38,284 nt of DNA, from the NCBI GenBank assembly GCA_016765095.1, contig JAESQQ010000178.1, forward strand, positions 1-38,284, written 5' to 3'. Under the pieces are notes generated by a model. It was not told the origin of the DNA and did no database searches. It worked only from the letters and a program-made list of their open reading frames with translations. The DNA is from Planctomycetota bacterium. GTDB taxonomy: Bacteria; Planctomycetota; J058. Below are positions 7,654-17,011 of the stretch, in pieces (positions within the stretch are counted from its first letter, which is position 1; each line of letters begins with the position of its first letter). The position numbers were made by a program, and so were the translations under genes.

Positions 7654-9333
7654 CTAGGCAGGCAAGACCGCGAGGCCGATCAACTCGCTGCGCCAGCGAC
7701 CGCCTACCGCGATGAGCGCACCTTCGATAGCCTCGCCCCCAGGAACGAGGGGCAGCGACATTTCTGTGGGCTGGGGGAGAAGCTTCTTGAGCTGCCCCGC
7801 GACGATGTTTGCGATCTCCGCCACCGCGTCTTCAAGATCTTCTTGTTCCAGTTCAGAGGCGGCGAGGCCTAGGAAGGAAGCCCCCAGGCGCCGCGCGACC
7901 CCTTCGCTGCACTCGACCAGAATGCGTCCATTCCAGGCGCCCTCGAGGTCGATCGCGGCGCGAGTTGCGGCCTTGGGCCAGGCGTCAGGCATCGAGATCG
8001 GGTCCAGGTCCACTCCCAGCATGGTTCCTACCTCTTGCAAGATGCGGAACACCTCGGGGGGGGCCAAGCTGCGCAGGTGTGATCCAAGCCGCTGGTTTGC
8101 CGAGAGAGCGTGGAGGAGAGCCGCTGCGTTTCGATATCTTTGGTCGGCCTTCAAGTGAACGAGCCTTGCCAGCACGGCACCCAAGGCAGGGTCAAGCTCG
8201 GACGGGATCGGCGGAGATACGTCGCTAAGCCGTCTGATCAGCGCGATCCCGGTTAGCTCTCGGAAGGGGCGCTCGCCTGTGGCCGCAAAGAGGAGGGTCA
8301 CCCCCAGAGAGTAGAGGTCCGAGCGGTGATCCACCTTCCTCCCGAGCATGTATTCAGGAGCCATGTAGCCGGCCGAGCCACAGATCTCATGAGGACCCGT
8401 TAGCCCCTCGTAGCTCGGGTCGCGCGAGAGCCCAAAGCCGACCAGCACAGGCTGGCGAATGTCCCCCTCGCGGAGAATGACGTTTTGGGGGTTGAGGTCT
8501 CGGTGAACGATTTGGGCCGCGTGAATGTCGACGAGCGCGCGTGCGGCTCCTCCCAGAAACTGGATCAACTCTCGCTCCTCGAGAGGGCCGTGCTCGGCTA
8601 CGTATTCGGTCAAGGTAGGGCCCGGGACGTATTCGAGGGCAAGCCAAGAGTGTCGCCCCTGCTCACCGCAATCGCGGAGGCGCGCCACGTACGGCGAGCA
8701 GAGCGCAGACAAGCAGGCGACCTCGCCCTCAAAGCGCTTGCGCTGGTCGGGCGAGGGGGTCGGCACGACCTTGAGCGCCACTCGACGCTCGTGGGCTGGG
8801 TCCCAGCCTTCGAGCACCACTCCGTAGCCCCCACGTCCGATCACGCGCAGGACCTCGTATCCCCCCAGGGCTCGAGGCACGTTCCAACTCGCCGTCCCGA
8901 CCACCGGGTCGTGGGCGAGACCTTTCTGCCGAACACGCAGGGCGTGGAGACACCTCCCGACCAGCTCCTCGAGCGAGAAGGGTTTGGTCAGGCAGTCGCT
9001 CGCCCCCGCTTCTAGCGCTGCGACCACGTCTTCGCTCCTGTCCTGTGAGCAGAGGGCTACGATCGGGAACCGATCCGCGTCTTTCGAGGACTGTATGGAG
9101 CGGATCAGGTCTAGAGCCTCTGGGCTCGCCACGGCAACGACAGCAAGGGCGGGGGTCTCTCGCGCCAAGACGGCGCTCGCGCCCGCACAATCGTGGGCGC
9201 TGAGGACCAGCGCTCCACGCTTGCCGAGCGCGCGTCCGATCACGCGGCGAGCAGTCCGATCTCCGTCCATGACCAGCGCCCGCCAGCCCTTTGGCAGGAG
9301 GGTCGTGGCGGTCTCCTCCTTGGGAGGCGGCAC
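7654..9333 (-). CDS. Receiver-Ser/Thr protein kinase-CheX fusion protein
   Basis: A 559-residue three-part signalling protein. Residues 16-130 are receiver-like: MDGD (22-25) and Lys117 (TKPF) remain, but the phospho-acceptor position is hydrophobic (LAVVAVAS). Residues 158-410 are a protein kinase with GRGGYG loop, Lys188 (VALK), Glu204, HRDLNPQN (277-284) and APE, but GFG (299-301) replaces DFG, losing the Mg-binding Asp. Residues about 430-559 resemble the CheX/CheC phosphatase fold, with the expected E..N pair (Glu506, Asn509 in EIANIVAG). It is the last gene of the che operon, starting with GTG 6 bp after the receptor gene. I infer a scaffold or regulator that dephosphorylates a receiver through CheX; whether the kinase is active is open. 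Confidence 0.82.
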   Translation of the reverse strand: MPPPKEETATTLLPKGWRALVMDGDRTARRVIGRALGKRGALVLSAHDCAGASAVLARETPALAVVAVASPEALDLIRSIQSSKDADRFPIVALCSQDRSEDVVAALEAGASDCLTKPFSLEELVGRCLHALRVRQKGLAHDPVVGTASWNVPRALGGYEVLRVIGRGGYGVVLEGWDPAHERRVALKVVPTPSPDQRKRFEGEVACLSALCSPYVARLRDCGEQGRHSWLALEYVPGPTLTEYVAEHGPLEERELIQFLGGAARALVDIHAAQIVHRDLNPQNVILREGDIRQPVLVGFGLSRDPSYEGLTGPHEICGSAGYMAPEYMLGRKVDHRSDLYSLGVTLLFAATGERPFRELTGIALIRRLSDVSPPIPSELDPALGAVLARLVHLKADQRYRNAAALLHALSANQRLGSHLRSLAPPEVFRILQEVGTMLGVDLDPISMPDAWPKAATRAAIDLEGAWNGRILVECSEGVARRLGASFLGLAASELEQEDLEDAVAEIANIVAGQLKKLLPQPTEMSLPLVPGGEAIEGALIAVGGRWRSELIGLAVLPA

Positions 9334-9339
9334 GCCTTG

Positions 9340-11325
9340 CTATCTCTCGAGGACGGCGACGCTCGCTTCGTGCCCTTGCAGCCTTCCGACGAGCCCCTCA
9401 AGGCTCGACGCCAAGCCGGTGATGACCTCAGCTGCTTGGAGGGTCTCGTTGGCAGCGGTCGACGTGTTGCCCGCTGCGTTGGTCACTGCCTCGATCTTGG
9501 TCGCGATCTGGCCCGTTCCTTGGGCGGCTGCCCGAACACTGCGGGAGATCTCAGCAGTCGTGCTGCTTTGCTGTTCCACGGCCGTCGCGATCGCGGTTTG
9601 GAGGTCGGCGATCTTGTCAATCACCTCGGAGATCCCGGCGATCGCTTGCACGGCTTCCCGGGTGTCGCCCTGAATCGCCTCGATCTTGGAGCTGATGTCC
9701 TCGCTCGCGGTCGCGGTCTCCTTCGCCAACTCCTTGACCTCGTTGGCAACGACGGCGAAGCCCTTGCCTGCTTCGCCCGCACGAGCCGCCTCGATCGTGG
9801 CATTGAGTGCCAGGAGCTTGGTCTGCTGAGCGATCGAGGTAATGACCTTCATCACGTTCCCGATCTCGACGCCGCTTTGGCCGAGCCTCGCGATCGTGTC
9901 TTTGGTGAGCTGCGCCCCGTCAACGGCCTGGCCAGCCACGCTGGCCGCCGTGGTCGCGTTCTTGGCGATTTCCCGAATGCTCGCGTTGAGCTCCTCGGCA
10001 GCCGCCGCGACGGCTCGCACGCTGGAATCTACCTCCTGAGCAGCCGCCGCGACTTCTTGGCTCAGCTCTCGCGTCGAGGCAGCCTCCCCGCTCATTTGGC
10101 TGCCGATTCCCCCGAGCTGGTCACAGGACACGGTGATCTCGGCCGTGTTCTCAGTCAGCTCCTTGGCGACCTGGAGCATTGACTCACGCATCAAGACCTG
10201 CTCGGTCACGTCCTGAGCGAACTTGACGACCTTGAAGGGATTGCCGTCCAACCCCAGGATCGGGGTGTAGGTCGCCTGGATGTAGACTTTGTCACCCGAT
10301 CGATTGATCCGCGTGAATTCGCCTGAGCGGAACTCGCCCCGGTTCAAGGAGTCCCAAAACTCCCTGTATTTCGCGCTGCGGCGCGTCTCCTCGTCCACGA
10401 ACATGCTGTGGTGGCGCCCCTCGACGGCTGCCGCGCGGTAGCCGAGGACGTTCAAGAACAGGTCGTTGGCCTTCACGATCGTCCCGTCAAGCTTGAACTC
10501 GATCACGGCTTGGGACCGGTGGATTCCGTCTATTTGTCCCGCGAAGTCAACATTTCGGGTCTTCTCCGCCGTGATATCCGTGGCGTATTTGACGACCTTG
10601 ATCGGTCGACCCCGGAGGTCTCGAATCGGGGTGTAGGTCGCTTGGATCCACACGTCTCGACCGTCCTTGGAGACCCGGCAGAACTCGCCCTGCTGGTGCT
10701 CCCCGCGATTCAGCTTGGCCCAGAACTCCTTGTAGTCGGCGCCCCCATGGGCCCCGGCCTCGACGAAGAGCCGGTGGTGCTGCCCGACCACCTCTTCGCT
10801 CCGGTAGCCCAGCGTGTCCAAGAAGTTCTGGTTGGCCTGCAAGATCGTGCCGTCCATCGCGAACTCGATCACGGCTTGCGACCGGCTGATCGCCTCGATT
10901 TGCCCGGAGAAATTCATGGCGCGGGCCTTCTCCGCCGTGATATCCGTGGCGTATTTGACGACCTTCAAGAGGCGCCCCGTCTTTGCGTCACGAAGCGGCG
11001 TGTAGGTCGCCTGAATCCAAACGTCCTTCCCCCCCTTGCCGAGCCGACGGAACTCACCCTGCTGGTGATCGCCCCGATTCAGGCGATCCCAGAAGTCCGA
11101 ATACTCCGCGCTTCGCTGATACTCGTCTTCGACGAAGATCCGGTGATGCTTACCCAAGATTTCGGCGCTGGAGTAGCCCATGGCTTGCAAAAAGATGTCG
11201 TTCGCGCGCAAAATAGTCCCGTCAAGTGAGAACTCGATCACACCTTGAGTTCGCTCGATGGCGGCCTTAATGGCCTCCAGCTCTGCAACGTCCGCCTCGG
11301 ACTTACCCTTTCCTTGATCAGCCAT
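9340..11325 (-). CDS. Soluble methyl-accepting chemotaxis protein with three PAS domains
   Basis: A cytoplasmic chemoreceptor of 661 residues with no membrane segment. Three tandem PAS domains (about 25-133, 147-255 and 269-377) are near-copies at roughly 122-residue spacing, each with GTI(L/V)xAN...F, YxxFWxxLNRG and VWIQATYTP-like blocks and each closing with a DIT/DVT segment. A classical signalling domain follows (about 395-650) with hairpin tip [20 protein letters not shown]. It would control CheA from an internal cue such as redox state or a ligand; PAS resemblance to BdlA/Aer2-type receptors is from memory. It lies between cheR and the kinase-CheX gene and is probably their direct partner. 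Confidence 0.95.
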   Translation of the reverse strand: MADQGKGKSEADVAELEAIKAAIERTQGVIEFSLDGTILRANDIFLQAMGYSSAEILGKHHRIFVEDEYQRSAEYSDFWDRLNRGDHQQGEFRRLGKGGKDVWIQATYTPLRDAKTGRLLKVVKYATDITAEKARAMNFSGQIEAISRSQAVIEFAMDGTILQANQNFLDTLGYRSEEVVGQHHRLFVEAGAHGGADYKEFWAKLNRGEHQQGEFCRVSKDGRDVWIQATYTPIRDLRGRPIKVVKYATDITAEKTRNVDFAGQIDGIHRSQAVIEFKLDGTIVKANDLFLNVLGYRAAAVEGRHHSMFVDEETRRSAKYREFWDSLNRGEFRSGEFTRINRSGDKVYIQATYTPILGLDGNPFKVVKFAQDVTEQVLMRESMLQVAKELTENTAEITVSCDQLGGIGSQMSGEAASTRELSQEVAAAAQEVDSSVRAVAAAAEELNASIREIAKNATTAASVAGQAVDGAQLTKDTIARLGQSGVEIGNVMKVITSIAQQTKLLALNATIEAARAGEAGKGFAVVANEVKELAKETATASEDISSKIEAIQGDTREAVQAIAGISEVIDKIADLQTAIATAVEQQSSTTAEISRSVRAAAQGTGQIATKIEAVTNAAGNTSTAANETLQAAEVITGLASSLEGLVGRLQGHEASVAVLER

Positions 11326-11397
11326 GTATCCGCACCTGCCGCCCAGCGGCTATCTGTAGAGTGATTTGGTTTTCTCGACGCCTGTGAGCGAGTCGAT

Positions 11398-12225
11398 TCA
11401 CTCGTCCAACACGTAGACCACGCTTCCGGCCACGTGTCGGGGGATCCACTGCGAGTCGAGGAGGAGTGTGGTCTCGGGGCTGCCGAGGAGGAGGAATCCG
11501 TCCGGACGCAGCGCCCGGCGCATTCGCTCGAGGACCCTGATCTTCTCTTCGATATCGAAGTAGATCAGGACGTTGCGGACCAAGATCACGTCGAAGAGGG
11601 GGGACGGAGGCCAAGGACCCAGCAGGTTGATCCGCTCGAAGCACACTCGCTCTCGATAAGAGGCCTTGAACTCGAACTCTCGCTCGTGGGAGTCGAAATA
11701 CTTCAGCAACAAGGCCCCAGGCAGGCCCCGGTTGACTTCGTACCGTGAATAGCGAGCGAGGCGGGCGCGGTCCAGCGCCTCCGTGGAGACGTCTGAGGCG
11801 AGCAACTCGACCTCCCAGCCTCCCAGCCGCTCCTTGAAGTGCTCTTCGAGCAGGAGGACCAAGCTGTAGGGTTCCTGCCCGTAGGAGCAAGCTGCTGACC
11901 AAATCCGGAGCGTGCGCTCGGACTGCCGGCGTTCGATCAGCTCGGGGATCAACTCCTCGCGGAGGGCCTGAAAGGGAGCCCAGTCGCGAAAGAACGAGGT
12001 CTCGTGGTTGAGGATCGACTCGACGACCTCCTCCTGCAGAGAGGGGTCGCCCATCGCTCGCGCGACCAACTCGTCGCCCGTCCCCGGGTGACGCTTGAGG
12101 AGATTCGTCAAGCGAAAGCCGACGTAGTGCTCCTTGTCCTCTCCGAGGCTGAAGCCGGTCGCCGCTTGGACCCAGTCCCGCACGACGCGGTAGCTCGCGG
12201 GGGAGATGTAAGGCACGTCTGTCAA
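11398..12225 (-). CDS. cheR: CheR, chemotaxis receptor methyltransferase
   Basis: Transfers methyl groups from S-adenosylmethionine to receptor glutamates. The 275 residues show an all-helical N-terminal domain, then the family blocks NHETSFFRD, WSAACSYGQEPYSL (SAM loop), LLASDVSTEAL and VRNVLIYFD. The start is uncertain: TTG at 12225 lies 9 bp after the upstream stop and gives MTDVPYISP; GTG at 12216 is nearly as good. Neither has a strong ribosome site. It is followed after 72 bp by the receptor gene. Confidence 0.94.
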   Translation of the reverse strand: MTDVPYISPASYRVVRDWVQAATGFSLGEDKEHYVGFRLTNLLKRHPGTGDELVARAMGDPSLQEEVVESILNHETSFFRDWAPFQALREELIPELIERRQSERTLRIWSAACSYGQEPYSLVLLLEEHFKERLGGWEVELLASDVSTEALDRARLARYSRYEVNRGLPGALLLKYFDSHEREFEFKASYRERVCFERINLLGPWPPSPLFDVILVRNVLIYFDIEEKIRVLERMRRALRPDGFLLLGSPETTLLLDSQWIPRHVAGSVVYVLDE

Positions 12226-12234
12226 CCGACGCGC

Positions 12235-12999
12235 TCAACTCGCCATGCCCAGCAGGCGTAGCTTCTCGACGATCGCCTGCTGATCGAAGGGCTTGAGGAT
12301 CACCTCGTCTGCGCCGGCTTCCAAGACCCGTCGAACCTGGTCCATATCGGTTTCGGAGGTCACGAGCACAATCGGCATTCGTGCCAGGGCCGGCTCCCGC
12401 CCTCGACACTCAATGACGAACTCTAGGCCGTTCATTTCGGGCATGTGGAGATCGACGAGCGCGACTCGGACAGGTTCGCTTGAAGCCTCGAGTTGGGCCA
12501 AGGCTTCCTTCCCGTGCACGGCCGTCTCGACGTCGTATCCAAGCGAAGACAGGATTCGGCTCAGGAGGCGACGCATGGCTCGCGAGTCGTCGATCACCAT
12601 CGCGCGACCGCGCGTGAGGGCTGGGCGCTCTATCAAGTGGCTGCGAACCTGACGCACCAATCGTACCGGGTCGAAGGGCGAGGCCTTGCGAATGAAGCCG
12701 TGCGCCCCGCAGTCTTCGACGAGCTTCTCGAGCGCTTCGGACTCAAGACCGGAGAAGAAAACAAGCTGGCACCCCGCCGCGAAATCGAAGCGCTGCAGAG
12801 TAGACACGATCTGCCCCCCACCAAGACCAGGCATCCCGACGTCCATGAGCACGAGGTCGGGGCACTCTTGCCGAAGCAGCGTCGCGGTCTCGATCGGGTT
12901 GGTGGTCGTCACGACTCGATAACCAGCGCGCTGGAGCGCGCTAGAGGCCAACTCCAGGACTGCTTTGCTGTCGTCGACGATCAGGATGGTGGCGGCCAT
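12235..12999 (-). CDS. Dual-receiver (REC-REC) response regulator
   Basis: A 254-residue protein made only of two receiver domains. The first (4-120) has DD, phospho-Asp in LVLMDVGMP and Lys in FIRKASP; the second (about 130-252) has DD, VALVDLHMP and ILKPF, so both look phosphorylatable. The ATG at 12999 overlaps the cheW stop (TAATG), implying translational coupling; the upstream extension of the frame is not protein-like. It is a paralogue of the REC-REC gene at 15721-16485, and the two flank cheA-cheW. With no single-domain CheY here, these are the likely phosphate acceptors of CheA, one perhaps acting as a phosphate sink. Confidence 0.92.
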   Translation of the reverse strand: MAATILIVDDSKAVLELASSALQRAGYRVVTTTNPIETATLLRQECPDLVLMDVGMPGLGGGQIVSTLQRFDFAAGCQLVFFSGLESEALEKLVEDCGAHGFIRKASPFDPVRLVRQVRSHLIERPALTRGRAMVIDDSRAMRRLLSRILSSLGYDVETAVHGKEALAQLEASSEPVRVALVDLHMPEMNGLEFVIECRGREPALARMPIVLVTSETDMDQVRRVLEAGADEVILKPFDQQAIVEKLRLLGMAS

Positions 13000-13463
13000 T
13001 AGGCGATTGCCCCTTCGACGGCAGCGGTCGCGAAGGCCCGCTCGATCAACCCGGAAGCGTCGAGTTCGACCAACAGGCGATGCTCGAGCTTGAAGACCGC
13101 AGAACACACCGAGCGCAGGTCCTCGCGGAGGGTCGCCGGAGGGTCCTCCCCAGCTGCGTCTACGACGCCGACGACGTCCCCGATGTCATCCACGAGCAGG
13201 CTGAATCCCTCCCCGCGCAGGACCAAATTCATAGGCGCTTGGCCTGGGGGTCCGGCCTTCATGCCTAGGATCGTCCGGAGGTCTAGGGCGGTCACGATCT
13301 GCCCGCGGAGATTGATCAGCCCCCGGACTGCGGTGGGAGCCAGGGGAATACGGGTCAAGGCTTGAGCCCGCAGGACCTCCTGGACGTCGGCCACTGGGAG
13401 CGCTAGGTAGAGGTCGTCTAGGGCAAAGGTACAGAGCTGTCGCTCGCTGGTGTCTTCGCTCAT
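12999..13463 (-). CDS. cheW: CheW coupling protein
   Basis: Bridges CheA to the chemoreceptor. Its 154 residues form a single CheW domain with FALDDLYLALPVADVQEV, IPLAPTAVRGLINLRGQIV and ALDLRTILG. The ATG at 13463 overlaps the cheA stop as ATGA and is preceded by GGAG at 7 bp, which decides this start over a TTG four codons upstream. It overlaps the next gene by one base. The receptor, CheA and CheW are thus made from one transcript. Confidence 0.95.
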   Translation of the reverse strand: MSEDTSERQLCTFALDDLYLALPVADVQEVLRAQALTRIPLAPTAVRGLINLRGQIVTALDLRTILGMKAGPPGQAPMNLVLRGEGFSLLVDDIGDVVGVVDAAGEDPPATLREDLRSVCSAVFKLEHRLLVELDASGLIERAFATAAVEGAIA

Positions 13464-15719
13464 GCGCCGCTCCAACTCAAGAGGGGTCGACTGTCCGCTT
13501 TGGCGAGGAGGATCTCGAGGTCGAGCACCTCTGCGATCTGGCCGTTGATAACGGCTGTTGAGCTGACTCCTGGACGCGTGCTGGGTCCCGAGTCGCAGGT
13601 GGACAAATCCGTAGAGACGATATCGGTGACTTCATCGACGACGACTCCCACCAGCTGCCCAGCAGACTCGTAGACCACCACACTCAGGGTGTCAACTTCA
13701 GCTATGGATCTCGGAGCCCGGGGCTGGCGGGTGCTGTAGCCCGAGGCCGCGAGATCGCTCTGGGACTCCGCAAAGAGCAGATCCTCAAGGAAGAGAAGGC
13801 GCAGGATCTGGCCGCGATACTGGACCAACATCCCTCCTCCGGCGAGTTCGACCTCATCACGTGAGAACTCCTCTAGGCGCGCGACCGATGAGAGTTGGAG
13901 GGCCAAGACCCCGCCCCCTCGCTCTCGGAGGAGCAGATAGGGTTGCTCATTGCTCGTGGCTTGAGCAACGCTGGCGCCGCGGCCCAGACCCTCAGAGCTA
14001 ATCACCGCGAGTTCGCAATGACGGCCAATGCCAGCCACGTCCAAGATCAAGGAGACGCGTCCGTCTCCAAGTACCGTCGCGCCCGCATAGAGGGAGAGAT
14101 GCCGAAGCTGGCGCCCGAGGGGTTTTACGACGATTTCCTCGGTGTCACCGATGTGTTCGACGATGAGGCCAAAGGAGCCGGCGTCGTGCTGAACCACGAC
14201 CACGTTGACCTCTTCGGTTCGGACGTGCTTCGAAGAGCCGAGCTGAAGCGCCCCTGCCAAGTCGACCAAGGGCAAAAGCACGTCTCGGAGCCGGTGGAAC
14301 GGCGCCTGATCAATGTACTCCACTTCTTCAGGCTTCAAGCACACCAACTCTTGGAGGTTGGCCTGCGGAATCGCGTAGCGCTCCTGCGCGCTCGTGACCA
14401 AGAGCGCCGGCACGATCGCCAAGGTCAACGGGATTCGCATTGCGAACGTCGTTCCTCGCCTCAGCGGCGAGTCGATCTCGATCGAGCCGCCGATCAACTC
14501 GATGTTGGTCTTGACGACATCCAGCCCGACTCCGCGTCCCGAGAGGTTGGTCACTCGGTTGGCGGTGGAGATCCCAGGCCTGAACGCAAGCTGGAGAAGC
14601 TCTCGATCGCTGAGGCGCTCGACCTGCGCACTCCCCAGGAACCCCGCCTCTACCGCCCGACGCGCGAGGGCTGCGGGGTCGATTCCGCGCCCGTCGTCGC
14701 TAACGACCACGTGCACGTAGCCGCCCTCATGAAACGCGCGCAGGCGCAAGGTCCCGTGCGCTGGCTTGCCTTGACTCCTCCGCTCTTCGGGTCGCTCCAA
14801 ACCGTGGTCAATCGCGTTGCGGATCAAGTGCACGAGCGGGTCGCCGATCGCCTGGAGTACGCTCCGGTCGAGTTCGGTGTCGTCGCCCTCGGTTTCGAAC
14901 ACGACCTCCTTCTGACAGGATTGAGCCACGTCCCGCACGTAGCGGGGCAGCTTGTTCCAGAGATGGCTGATCGGCTGCATGCGGGTCTTCATGACCTGCT
15001 CTTGCAGTTCGCTCGTGATGAAGCCTAGGCGCTGGCTGGCGGCCATCAGGATCGCGTCGTTGCGGGAGCTCGTCTCGCGTTGAAGTTGGTTGCGAACCAG
15101 GACCAACTCGCCGACGGTGTCCATCAAGCGGTCGAGGAGGTCGACGTCGAGGCGAACGGTCCTGTCTTCTCCGCCCAAGACGGTTTCGGGGCCAGTCTCC
15201 CCTCGCTCTGGTGGCTCTGGGTCCTCTAGGGGTGGGGTCAGCTCCGCCGCTGGCGCAGGGGGCTCGACCTCGACTGACGGCGCCGGAGGTGGATCCTCGA
15301 GGGGAGCTGCGGGAGCGCTCCTGGCAGACTTCGGTTCCGGGCAAAAGGCTGCGATTTCGGCACGCAGTTCGACGAAGTCCTCTTCTCCCTCGTCGCGGTC
15401 TGACTCGACTCGCCCAAGGACTGCGCGCACCGCGTCGGAGAGGGCCAGCAAGACGTTGATCTGCTCCGTCGTCGACTCCAGGCCTTCGTCGCGGATCGCG
15501 CACAGGAGGGACTCGCCGCAGTGCGCGAGACTCTCGAGGCGCGTATAGCCAGCCCAAGACCCCAGCTGTCCCCTTCAGGGTGTGCAGGACACGAAGCATG
15601 CCTCCCACCATGGAGACGTCGCTCGAGTCATTCTCGAACGCGATCAGGTCTAGGTCGAGACGCTGGAGGCCCTCATGACTCTCGGCCAGGAACTCTCGAA
15701 TGACCGGCTCCAGGTCCAC
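13460..15719 (-). CDS. cheA: CheA, chemotaxis histidine kinase, frameshifted in the HPt domain
   Basis: The kinase core of the pathway. Domains: histidine phosphotransfer (LRVLHTLKGTAG, about 15690-15480), Pro/Glu-rich linker, dimerisation helix pair (LLDRLMDTVGELVLVRNQL), ATPase with HLIRNAIDHGLE, VVSDDGRGID and GRGVGLDVV, then two tandem CheW-like domains. No P2 domain is evident. The frame breaks at a GGCT duplication (AGCCAGCC on the plus strand, 15547-15554): before it GVLG, after it YTRLESLAHCGES in another frame. Removing one 4-bp copy joins them smoothly and gives 751 residues. As written, the kinase core has no good independent start: the first candidate is TTG near 15451. GTG 15719, one base after the upstream stop, is the likely start. 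Either a real lesion or an assembly error. Confidence 0.88.
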
Positions 15720-15720
15720 G

Positions 15721-16485
15721 CTAGGCCCCCATAGCCCGGATGCGGTCAACGATCGTCGCCTTGTCCACCGGCTTGTTCAGGTAGCCACAAGCGCCCGCCG
15801 CGAGCACGGCTTGGATTCGCTTCGCATCGCGGACGGCGGTGACGAGCAACACAGGAATGTGCTGGAAGTCTGGCTGCTTGCGCATCGCCACGATCAACTC
15901 CAGCCCGTCCATTTCCGGCATCTCCAGGTCGACGATCGCGAACTGGGGCTTCTTCTCTCGCAGATGCTCCAGCGCTTCGCGCCCGTCTGCCGCGCAGGTG
16001 ACGTCGTAGCCTTGCTCACGAAGCATCAGCGCGAGCAAGATTCGGATCGCTCGGGAGTCGTCGACGACGAGGACGTCTGGCCGGACGGTGCTCGTGAGCG
16101 GAGCTAAGAGCAGGCGGCCGACGGCGGCCACCAGGGACTCTGGGCTCAGAGGCGCCGCCTTGTGAATGTAGCCGTGAGCTCCAACCGACTCCGCCCGGAT
16201 GGCTAGCTCGGCCTCGCTGACCGACGCTGAGAAGAGCACCATTCGGATCCCCTCGGTGGAGCCGAAGCGGTTCAGGGTTGCTACCACGTCTGTGCCTGAG
16301 ATCGCAGGCATTTGGATGTCCATCAGGACCATGTCGGGCGCCTCGGTGCGAACGAGGCCAGCGACTGCGATCGGATTGGTCGAGGTCACGACGCTGTAGC
16401 CCGCCTCTTCGAGGATCCCACCCGCAAACGCGAGGATCGCCTTGCTATCGTCGACGATGAGGATTTTCTCCCTGCTGCGGCTCAT
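15721..16485 (-). CDS. Dual-receiver (REC-REC) response regulator, first gene of the che operon
   Basis: Two receivers in 254 residues, closely similar in plan to the paralogue at 12235-12999. The first has VDDSKA, VLMDIQMP and IHKAAP; the second has VDDSRA, AIVDLEMPEMDG and LNKPV, so both phospho-Asp residues are kept. ATG 16485 follows GAGG at about 9 bp. It ends one base before the cheA GTG. There is no output domain, so it must act by protein contact, for instance on a motor, the kinase-CheX protein or CheA itself. Confidence 0.93.
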   Translation of the reverse strand: MSRSREKILIVDDSKAILAFAGGILEEAGYSVVTSTNPIAVAGLVRTEAPDMVLMDIQMPAISGTDVVATLNRFGSTEGIRMVLFSASVSEAELAIRAESVGAHGYIHKAAPLSPESLVAAVGRLLLAPLTSTVRPDVLVVDDSRAIRILLALMLREQGYDVTCAADGREALEHLREKKPQFAIVDLEMPEMDGLELIVAMRKQPDFQHIPVLLVTAVRDAKRIQAVLAAGACGYLNKPVDKATIVDRIRAMGA

Positions 16486-16816
16486 CGCGAACGCCTCGGG
16501 GCCCCAAGAAGTCCAGAGAGGACGAAAAACGAGAGCGCCGGTGAGGAACGAAGTTGCTCCGCTCCGACCCAGCCTCGACTCAAAACTAGCTCTGTTCTGT
16601 TTGTAACCAACACCCTCTCCCGATCCGACTTCCGGCCCATCTAAACTTCCCTAGCGAGTGGCTCCGGAAGCGTAGCCAGGTTGTGTAGTGTCAGCCACTG
16701 TTTCTAAGCGAAGGCGCTGGAGGCCACTAGGTAGTTGGCCGCGGCGTGTTTTGCCTTGCGAGGACACTTTCGCCCTGAGCCCAGCGCGACGCGGCCCGGC
16801 TTCAGTTCTGAGTTCT

Positions 16817-17005
16817 GATTCCCAACGCGCTCTTGCGTTGTGCCCAGGAGGGATTGTCGGAGCGCGGAGTCAATACTTTGCCTTTGAGGCGATGACCGTG
16901 GCCCAAGCGGGTGGCGGCGTGGACTAATCCCGCAAGTGGTGGCCCATCGGTGGGGGCGGGACTTATGGCCGAGTCGCGTTCAGATTTGCAACGAAGCGAG
17001 CAGGG
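16817..17005. repeat. Tandem repeat unit, copy 1
   Basis: It begins GATTCCCAACGCGCTCTTGC and ends with AACGAAGCGAGCAGGG. It is highly similar by eye to copy 2 at 195-bp offset, with scattered substitutions and small indels. It contains a CTCTTG...CAGGAG imperfect stem. Confidence 0.85.
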
Positions 17006-17011
17006 TCGTCG

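Noticed and set aside
13895-15028. Long plus-strand open frame opposite cheA
   Set aside because: It is the antisense of a gene with clear domains; long shadow frames are expected at this G+C content.
15530-15560. Programmed frameshift in cheA
   Set aside because: No slippery heptamer or downstream structure is evident, and the 4-bp duplication explains the break fully.
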